Positions 45,074 to 50,240 of a DNA stretch of 50,240 nt are shown piece by piece. The DNA is from an uncultured Pseudanabaenaceae cyanobacterium. Lineage in GTDB: Bacteria; Cyanobacteriota; Cyanobacteriia; PCC-9006; JAAUQQ01. Where the stretch lies: NCBI GenBank assembly GCA_938017515.1, contig CALIJJ010000174.1:1-50240 (forward strand), in the 5' to 3' direction. The notes under the pieces are model-generated. The model was not told the origin of the DNA. It saw only the letters and a list, made by a program, of their open reading frames with translations, and ran no database searches. Within the stretch, counting starts at the first letter, position 1, and the number at the start of each line of letters is the position of its first letter. The position numbers and the translations under genes are program-made.

Positions 45074-45146
45074 ATCAGCATAAAGCCGATGGGAGATTGC
45101 CCCCATTACCTTGACGTTTTATGCAGGTTTTATGCTGATTTTTTGG
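45074..45146 (+). ncRNA. Orphan plus-strand hairpin with U-tract (possible small RNA 3' end)
   Basis: ATCAGCATAAA and its reverse complement TTTATGCTGAT (11 bp) enclose 44 bases that contain a second stem (ATGGG/CCCAT), and the outer stem is followed by TTTTTT. No plus-strand gene lies upstream for 3.6 kb, so a transcript ending here would be a small RNA or an attenuated leader. This is an inference from structure only. Confidence 0.35.
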
Positions 45147-45172
45147 GCATGGTGCAGATTGATAGTGGCTTA

Positions 45173-45213
45173 GGCGTTGGATATAGGGCATTGAATACAG
45201 GCGTTGAATAAAA
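45173..45213. repeat. 14-bp imperfect tandem repeat
   Basis: Three units (GGCGTTGGATATAG, GGCATTGAATACAG, GCGTTGAATAAAAG) lie in tandem in the dnaA upstream gap. Confidence 0.7.
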
Positions 45214-45976
45214 GACCCGGGTCTTTCCGTAGAGAGTCGGTAAACAATTGCGAGCCTGAACTGTTTTTTGCAGAATCAAGAACTATGATGCGAGCAAGCG
45301 ACTTTGTGGAGGTGCTGACACTGATGCTACTGAGATTATTCGAGCGAATGATGCTTCACCCCCTCACCTGCCAATCTCTTCCTAGGGCCTATTCTTCTAG
45401 TCATTCTGGGCCTTGCCAGTACGGCGGCTCTGTAGAATAAGGCCATGGGTTAGTGGACTCGCAGGCCAGATCGTCAAGAATTAAGGCAATCTGGAATCGC
45501 AGCGAGTTAAACGCTATTTCTGCTTGAATAGCTTGGGCCCAGAATCAATATTTGTTGTCGTTGTTTTATTTGTTACAAGGGCGAGGGCGGTCAAATTTCC
45601 CTTGTTGTTGTGCGACGTTTAAGGCTTACGATCGCTCTGATGTTCTAGGCTGGGCTCGTCGGGGTTTCCTGTCATTCTCGGGTTGTTTTTCAGGATGCGT
45701 ACCATTCTTTAAGGGGTATGGCCCACGGCCCGATTTGAGCGTCTGACCACACTTTTGAACAGGTCCGTTTTTACCCATGGTCGTTGTTTCCTTTCACCCA
45801 TGGCCATTTCGAGTTGACGCTCCATTGCACTGATTATTGACCGTGAATTTCTGATCGTTAATCCCTGTGCAATCCTCAGGACTTTGCTTCCCTGGACAAC
45901 CTGGAAGCAGTGAAATGAATTTGAACTTGGGCATCCGCTACCGTTCGCCCGTTGTCCCTGTCTGTAGGCAGTTAAT

Positions 45977-47506
45977 GTGACCACTTACACTTCGGAACAG
46001 CTCTGGAATGGCATTCTGGAGCAGCTTCAGCTTCAATTGAGTCGCCCAACCTTCGAGACCTGGATTAAAACAGCCAGTGCGGAGAAGTTGGAGGACAACT
46101 GCCTGCACATTCGTACGCCCAATCCCTTTGCTCGGAATTGGCTACAAAAGTATTATCTCAAGACGATTTCCGAAGCCGTTGAGACCATTTTGGGTCATCC
46201 CCTGGAGATCCAGTTCACGGTGCCACCCTCTGGCGAAGAAGGGGTCAATCAGACGGTCTCAGAGAGTTTGTGGTCAACGGCGGCCCCGCCCCCTGAGTTG
46301 CCGGAGCCTAGTGACCAGACGGTGGTCAGTGACCGATCGGCCAATGGTTCGGCCAATGGCAATGCCACCGAAGCTCATGTCCCGTCGTCTGTGAATGCCT
46401 ATTCACGCATTAGCCCGCCGGTGGTGAATGGTGGGGGCAAGAAGGGGGGCGATCGCCGCAGCAAAGCCATTCGCCCGTCGAATCTCAATCCGAAGTATGT
46501 TTTTTCCCGCTTTGTCGTCGGTTCCAGCAGTCGCATGGCCCACGCGGCCGCTTTGGCGGTAGCGGAGTCCCCGGGGCGAGAGTTCAATCCCCTGTTTTTG
46601 TGTGGCGGGGTTGGGCTGGGCAAGACCCACCTGATGCAGGCCATTGGTCATTACCGCCTGGAGATTGATCCTGAAGCCAAGATTTTCTACGTTTCCACCG
46701 AGCAATTCACCAACGACCTGATTTCAGCCATTCGCCAGGACGGCATGCAGGCATTCCGGGAGCACTACCGAGCGGCGGATGTTTTGCTGGTGGACGATAT
46801 TCAGTTTATTGAGGGCAAGGAATACACCCAGGAAGAGTTTTTCCATACGTTCAACACGCTCCACGAGGCTGGCAAGCAGGTGGTGTTGGCTTCGGATCGT
46901 CCGCCCAGCCAGATCCCTCGCTTGCAGGAGCGGCTTTGCTCGCGCTTTTCCATGGGTTTAATTGCGGATGTGCAGGCCCCGGACTTTGAGACCCGCATGG
47001 CAATTTTGCAAAAGAAGGCGGAGTACGAAAATATTCGCTTGCCCCGCGAGGCCATCGAGTACATTGCCTCCCGCTATACCTCCAACATTCGGGAGTTGGA
47101 AGGGGCGCTGACCCGAGCCGTCGCCTACATCTCGATTTCGGGCGTGCCGATGAGTGTGGACAATATTGCCCCGGTACTCAATCCGCCGATGGATCAAGTG
47201 GAGGTCTCGCCGGAGATCATCATGTCCATCGTGGCCGATCGCTTTAAGGTGACCATCGAGGATTTGAAGGGGAGTTCTCGGCGGCGGGAGGTCAGTCAGG
47301 CGCGCCAGGTAGCGATGTATCTGATGCGCAAGCACACGGATTTAAGCCTGCCGAAGATTGGCGATGTTTTTGGCGGTAAAGATCACACGACGGTGATGTA
47401 CAGCTGCGACAAGGTCAATAACCTGAAGGATTCGGATAATCAGATGAATCTGACCCTGCGGCAGCTCAACGACAAGCTGTATATGAACAGCAAAGTTCAG
47501 AAGTAG
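45977..47506 (+). CDS. dnaA: Chromosomal replication initiator DnaA
   Basis: AAA+ protein that opens the replication origin. The 509-residue protein has domain I ([20 protein letters not shown]), a variable linker with a duplicated SANG motif, Walker A in [19 protein letters not shown], Walker B in [20 protein letters not shown], and the domain IV signature [15 protein letters not shown]. It starts with GTG. Directly upstream is a non-coding region with no obvious DnaA boxes, and dnaN is not next to it: an ABC exporter follows. This unlinked layout is common in cyanobacteria. Confidence 0.97.
   Translation: MTTYTSEQLWNGILEQLQLQLSRPTFETWIKTASAEKLEDNCLHIRTPNPFARNWLQKYYLKTISEAVETILGHPLEIQFTVPPSGEEGVNQTVSESLWSTAAPPPELPEPSDQTVVSDRSANGSANGNATEAHVPSSVNAYSRISPPVVNGGGKKGGDRRSKAIRPSNLNPKYVFSRFVVGSSSRMAHAAALAVAESPGREFNPLFLCGGVGLGKTHLMQAIGHYRLEIDPEAKIFYVSTEQFTNDLISAIRQDGMQAFREHYRAADVLLVDDIQFIEGKEYTQEEFFHTFNTLHEAGKQVVLASDRPPSQIPRLQERLCSRFSMGLIADVQAPDFETRMAILQKKAEYENIRLPREAIEYIASRYTSNIRELEGALTRAVAYISISGVPMSVDNIAPVLNPPMDQVEVSPEIIMSIVADRFKVTIEDLKGSSRRREVSQARQVAMYLMRKHTDLSLPKIGDVFGGKDHTTVMYSCDKVNNLKDSDNQMNLTLRQLNDKLYMNSKVQK
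46337..46360. repeat. 12-bp in-frame tandem duplication in dnaA linker
   Basis: TCGGCCAATGGT and TCGGCCAATGGC lie in tandem and encode SANG-SANG in the variable domain II. Confidence 0.8.
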
Positions 47507-47545
47507 AGGGATTTCTGGAACGAAGCATCCCCTGCGCGAGGGGCC
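47507..47545 (+). repeat. Hairpin element B, downstream of dnaA
   Basis: Begins directly after the dnaA stop. The core GCATCCCCTGCGCGAGGG matches element A (8826-8843) at all but one base, and AGGGATTT precedes both. It folds as CCCCT/AGGGG around GCGCG and is followed by CCTTT. It may be the dnaA terminator. Confidence 0.5.
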
Positions 47546-47586
47546 TTTGGTTTGCCAGCGATCGCCAAATCGCTGCAGAAGTGATC

Positions 47587-47624
47587 CTGGCTCAGTCTGT
47601 TAGCTCTGGCTCAGTCTGTTAGCT
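47587..47624. repeat. 19-bp tandem duplication
   Basis: Two exact copies of CTGGCTCAGTCTGTTAGCT lie between dnaA and the ABC transporter gene. The core CAGTCTGTT also occurs in the array at 18257-18316. Confidence 0.9.
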
Positions 47625-47728
47625 TGGGATACGCCTGTGGAATCCGATTCAATCTCTGACCATGTTCTGGGTCTCGTTGGGTTTCACGGGGGTAAGTGCT
47701 ATTCACAGAGAGACTGTTTCCAGTTCGA

Positions 47729-48652
47729 ATGAAAATATTGCAGGCCCAGGGCCTAGGGAAGACCTACCGACGGGGTGGGCAGGTTGTTGAGGCTGTACGG
47801 CAGGTGGATTTGGCGATCGCGCCCGGTGAGATCCTGGCCTTTCTGGGACCCAACGGAGCCGGTAAAACCACGACGATCAAAATGATTGCCGGGTTGATCC
47901 GCCCCGATCGAGGGACGGTTGCGATCGCAGACCAAAACCCCCATCGTGATCCCCATGCTCTCAGGCAACTCGGGGCTGTCCTAGAGGGCAATCGCAATCT
48001 CTATTGGCGACTGACGCCGCTGGAGAATTTGGAATATTTTGGTGTCTTGCGAGGGCTGTCTCGAACCGAGGCGCGCCGTTCTGGGCGGGAGCTGCTGGAG
48101 CGGTTTGAGCTGAGCCACAAGCGCGATGCGGCGGTGCAGAATCTGTCCCGGGGGATGCAGCAGAAGGTGGCCATCGCAGTGGCTCTGGTGCATCACCCTA
48201 AGCTTTTATTGCTGGATGAGCCGACGCTGGGTCTGGATGTGGAGGCGACCCAGACGGTGAAGGGGCTTGTGCAAGAGATTGCAGCGTCGGGCTGTGCGAT
48301 TTTGCTCACGACTCATCAGCTTGATATTGCAGAGGCGTTGAGCGATCGCGTTGCCATTATCCGTGCCGGAGCGGTGATTGCTGAGCAACCCACCCAGGAG
48401 CTGGTACGGCAGTTTTCAGGGGCGAGCTATCAGATTGAGCTAGAAGGGAATTTGGAGGAACTCTTGGAGGCTGGGGTGCGATCGCGTTTGGAATCCCAGG
48501 GGATTGTCATGCAAGGCAACCGACTGTTTGTGCGGGGGGCCGAAGCGCTGTACGAGGTGCTGGAGCTATTGCGGCCCGCACCGATCTTCCAAGTCAAGAA
48601 GGATGCGGCGGACTTAACGGAGGTGTTTTTGAAGTTGGTGCAGGAGTCGTAA
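47729..48652 (+). CDS. ABC-2 type exporter, ATP-binding subunit
   Basis: A 307-residue ATPase. Walker A is GPNGAGKTTTIKMIAG, the Q-loop lies before GNRNLYWRLTPLENLEYFG, the signature is NLSRGMQQKVAIAVAL and Walker B is LLLLDEPTLGLDVE, with the H-loop LTTHQLD. A C-terminal extension of about 80 residues follows, as in drug or lipid exporters. The start was set at ATG giving MKILQAQGLGKTY; an upstream GTG adds 11 residues. The permease gene overlaps its stop by one base, so both form one exporter; the substrate is unknown. Confidence 0.93.
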   Translation: MKILQAQGLGKTYRRGGQVVEAVRQVDLAIAPGEILAFLGPNGAGKTTTIKMIAGLIRPDRGTVAIADQNPHRDPHALRQLGAVLEGNRNLYWRLTPLENLEYFGVLRGLSRTEARRSGRELLERFELSHKRDAAVQNLSRGMQQKVAIAVALVHHPKLLLLDEPTLGLDVEATQTVKGLVQEIAASGCAILLTTHQLDIAEALSDRVAIIRAGAVIAEQPTQELVRQFSGASYQIELEGNLEELLEAGVRSRLESQGIVMQGNRLFVRGAEALYEVLELLRPAPIFQVKKDAADLTEVFLKLVQES

Positions 48653-49452
48653 TGAAATTTCCCCTTTTAGAACTGTTTCTGGCGGAGTTGCGCCGAACCT
48701 GGATCCAGTTCATTCGCTATCCCAGTGAGGCGATCGTCGGCATTTTTATCATCGTGATCACGTTTTATTTCCTCTTCGCTGGAGCCAGCTACATTGCTGG
48801 ACCCGATGCGGGACTCAGCGGTGCCTCGGGATCGGAGCGACTGGAGGTGTTAGTGGTGGGCTACATCATCTCAATCTTGGTGATTTCGGTCCTGTCTACG
48901 ACATCGAATAGTTTGGAGCAGGAAGCCAGTACCGGCACGCTGGAGCAAATCTTTTTGTCGCCGTTTCGATCGCTGACGGTGTTTATCATGCGGGCTTTTG
49001 CCAGCCTCAGTTTGCGACTGGTGATCGTCGGCATTAGTCTGACGGCCATTCTGCTGATTACGGGGACACAACTGCGATTTCCGCTGGCTCTGGTGATGCC
49101 CCTGGGAACGCTGCTGATGAGTGCCTATGGCATGGCGTTTGCGGTGGCTGGGCTCGTGTTGGTGGTCAAGCGGGTGTCCCAGGTGTTGGGAGCCGTGCAG
49201 TTTGGCTTGTTTTTGTTGCTGGGATCGCCCGTCGAGACGATGGAGGGGTGGGGGCGGGCGATCGCCTTTTGTGCGCCCATGGTGCCGAGTGCGGGGCTAT
49301 TGCGGGACCTGATGGCACGGGAGTTGCCGTTGAATTGGGGGCTCTACGGTATCGCCTTGGCCAATGCGTTGTTCTATTTGGGCTTAGGTTTTCTGCTGTT
49401 TGCTCGCTCCGAACGCATTGCCAAGCAGCGCGGTCTGCTCAGCGGCTACTAG
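48652..49452 (+). CDS. ABC-2 type exporter, permease subunit
   Basis: A 266-residue membrane protein with about six helices, including IVGIFIIVITFYFLFAG, VLVVGYIISILVISVLS and LVIVGISLTAILLITG. The stretch SLEQEASTGTLEQIFLSPF matches the ABC-2 permease pattern of a cytoplasmic coupling loop (E-x-x-x-G-T-L). Start and stop overlap as TAATG with the ATPase gene, giving translational coupling. It probably exports a drug, lipid or polysaccharide; nothing nearby specifies which. A hairpin terminator follows. Confidence 0.9.
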   Translation: MKFPLLELFLAELRRTWIQFIRYPSEAIVGIFIIVITFYFLFAGASYIAGPDAGLSGASGSERLEVLVVGYIISILVISVLSTTSNSLEQEASTGTLEQIFLSPFRSLTVFIMRAFASLSLRLVIVGISLTAILLITGTQLRFPLALVMPLGTLLMSAYGMAFAVAGLVLVVKRVSQVLGAVQFGLFLLLGSPVETMEGWGRAIAFCAPMVPSAGLLRDLMARELPLNWGLYGIALANALFYLGLGFLLFARSERIAKQRGLLSGY

Positions 49453-49466
49453 AAAAACGACCCAAA

Positions 49467-49520
49467 AATCCATATCCCCAGCGACGATGGTGCTCGTGCT
49501 GGGGATATGGATTGCTTTCT
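49467..49520 (+). terminator. Terminator of the ABC exporter operon
   Basis: A perfect 16-bp stem (AATCCATATCCCCAGC and its complement) with a 15-base loop lies 15 bp after the permease stop, followed by GCTTTCT. The U-tract is modest. Confidence 0.75.
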
Positions 49521-49591
49521 GGCAAGAGCGACAGCTGCCCCCGTCTTCCCTATCCCCTGCGTGGAAGAGGGGTGAGGGTGAGGGCCAGAAG

Positions 49592-49625
49592 ATTTACGCC
49601 CGAGTGTTATTTACGCCCGAGTATT
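49592..49625. repeat. 17-bp tandem duplication at the end of the thioredoxin-like gene
   Basis: Two copies of ATTTACGCCCGAGTGTT (one change, G to A) lie in tandem. The last two bases overlap the stop codon of the leftward gene. Confidence 0.88.
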
Positions 49626-50178
49626 AATCGGGAGCCACTTCGATGTTGACTTCGTTGACGTAGCGGCGGCGAAGGGGGGCTGATTCTTCCCGGGGCAAGA
49701 GGTCATAGATTTGCCGAAGGCGATCGTCAATGTCCTCGTAGGGGGTTTGTCCCACCGTATTCATCGCAATTTCGCCCGACTGGTCAATGATGACGAATTG
49801 GGGAACTCGACCGTCATAGTAGTAGGACTCGTCCGTGGGCGTGCCAGTGTGTGGTGTGATTGTGTCCGCATTGACAGGAATGAAATCGGCAGCCTTGCCA
49901 TAGCCTGCTTGGAGCTGGGAGTAGGTGGCAACAAATTTTTTGCAATCACTGCTGTCGTCTAAGTAGTAGAGCAGCAGCGCGGGCTTTTGCTGCTTGATGG
50001 AGGTTGCCAGGCTGACCCGAGGTGGCACGAGGGAGCCGTTACCTGCGTAGAGGGCAAAGATATTGCCGTCAAAGCGATCGTCCTGGAGACTAGCCCAGGC
50101 ATTGGGCACCAATACCATCAGCACGGTGCAGCAAACCACCAGGGCAGCACAGCAGCGGCGAAACCAAGAACGCAGCAT
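49624..50178 (-). CDS. Lumenal thioredoxin-like protein, probable photosystem I accumulation factor
   Basis: A 184-residue protein with a signal peptide (CCAALVVCCTVLMVLV, cleavage probably after AWA). The mature part has a thioredoxin-like core: KPALLLYYLDDSSDCKKF, then FIPVNADTI and the cis-Pro region GRVPQFVIIDQSGEI. The usual CxxC site is reduced to one Cys (SSDC), so it may bind rather than exchange disulphides. I recall close relatives annotated as a thylakoid photosystem I accumulation factor (Slr1796 type); that name is from memory and moderately sure. It is a single leftward gene. Confidence 0.65.
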   Translation of the reverse strand: MLRSWFRRCCAALVVCCTVLMVLVPNAWASLQDDRFDGNIFALYAGNGSLVPPRVSLATSIKQQKPALLLYYLDDSSDCKKFVATYSQLQAGYGKAADFIPVNADTITPHTGTPTDESYYYDGRVPQFVIIDQSGEIAMNTVGQTPYEDIDDRLRQIYDLLPREESAPLRRRYVNEVNIEVAPD

Positions 50179-50240
50179 AAAGGTTACTTGTTTTAACAGT
50201 TTGTGAATCGCTCACTATTGTCCCTTGGTTGGGGCTGCTT

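Larger units (their letters stand above)
44952..45976. other. Long gene-free region upstream of dnaA
   Basis: About 1 kb with no recognisable gene. It holds a 14-bp repeat at 45173-45213 (GGCGTTGGATATAG and variants), an orphan terminator-like structure at 45074-45146, and AT-rich stretches near 45540-45570. I see no cluster of DnaA boxes (TTATCCACA type), so it does not look like a clear oriC. The promoter and leader of dnaA must lie at its right end. Confidence 0.5.

Noticed and set aside
45204..45746. Two small plus-strand frames in the dnaA upstream gap
   Set aside because: Both have random-looking composition and poor starts; neither resembles a known protein.
44952..45976. Replication origin next to dnaA
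   Set aside because: No cluster of DnaA boxes could be found by eye, and cyanobacterial origins are often not at dnaA.
573..50160. Numerous GCGATCGC octamers as a possible special repeat
   Set aside because: These are HIP1 sites, common across many cyanobacterial genomes.

Overview
The window comes from a cyanobacterial chromosome of middle-to-high GC content. HIP1 octamers (GCGATCGC) recur throughout. Lineage markers are a GlgA2-type glycogen synthase, the response regulator RpaB, a CpcT/CpeT-type phycobiliprotein lyase, an NhaS3-like antiporter, a cyanobacterial class II aldolase, a MntC-like lipoprotein, a fibrillin (PAP) protein, DUF4278 proteins and a probable photosystem I accumulation factor. 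The genus cannot be fixed from the sequence. There is no prophage, insertion sequence, CRISPR array or rRNA. The window is mostly core and lineage-core genes, with small accessory patches at about 0.4-4.2 kb, 27-30 kb and 33.8-35 kb.

Layout. 0-4.2 kb: a VOC protein, two tandem DUF4278 mini-genes, and a large CHAT-protease/transmembrane/periplasmic-binding-protein gene interrupted by one in-frame TGA. 4.3-10.3 kb: glycogen and polyphosphate related genes (glgA2, Ppx/GppA, a DEP-domain protein, a GH57 glycosidase) plus DUF4262 and DUF1036 proteins. 10.4-18.1 kb: a Cache-HAMP-GAF histidine kinase, a Ski2-like RNA helicase and a REC-GGDEF-EAL protein. 18.3-22.6 kb: the leftward plsX-fabH-fabD lipid cluster, preceded by rpaB. 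23-30 kb: radA, a creatininase-family enzyme, a small conserved cyanobacterial protein, two alpha/beta hydrolases, a four-helix-bundle protein, a fibrillin and a membrane coiled-coil protein. 30.2-33.5 kb: tRNA-Lys(UUU), a secreted protein, the aldolase and a His-rich CDF metal exporter. 33.8-41.4 kb: a YRG-repeat protein, a methyltransferase, a MntC-like lipoprotein, ThiO, NhaS3, a Nit1-like nitrilase and a CpcT-like lyase. 41.4-45 kb: an overlapping pair of glycosyltransferase-type genes, peptide deformylase and a Deg/HtrA protease. 45-50.2 kb: about 1 kb without a recognised gene, then dnaA, an ABC-2 exporter pair and a lumenal thioredoxin-like protein.

The most unusual observations are these. 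(1) The CHAT-PBP gene has a TGA where the family's conserved Trp is expected, and the frame stays open for 714 codons after it. (2) YRG/FLG-type short repeats make up two tandem mini-proteins and recur as a tail on an unrelated N-terminal domain 33 kb away. (3) Short tandem duplications of 13-21 bp are strikingly frequent, many abut or overlap stop codons, and others are in frame inside genes. (4) A short hairpin element is shared by the 3' ends of the GH57 gene and dnaA. (5) An orphan plus-strand terminator-like structure lies in the dnaA upstream gap.
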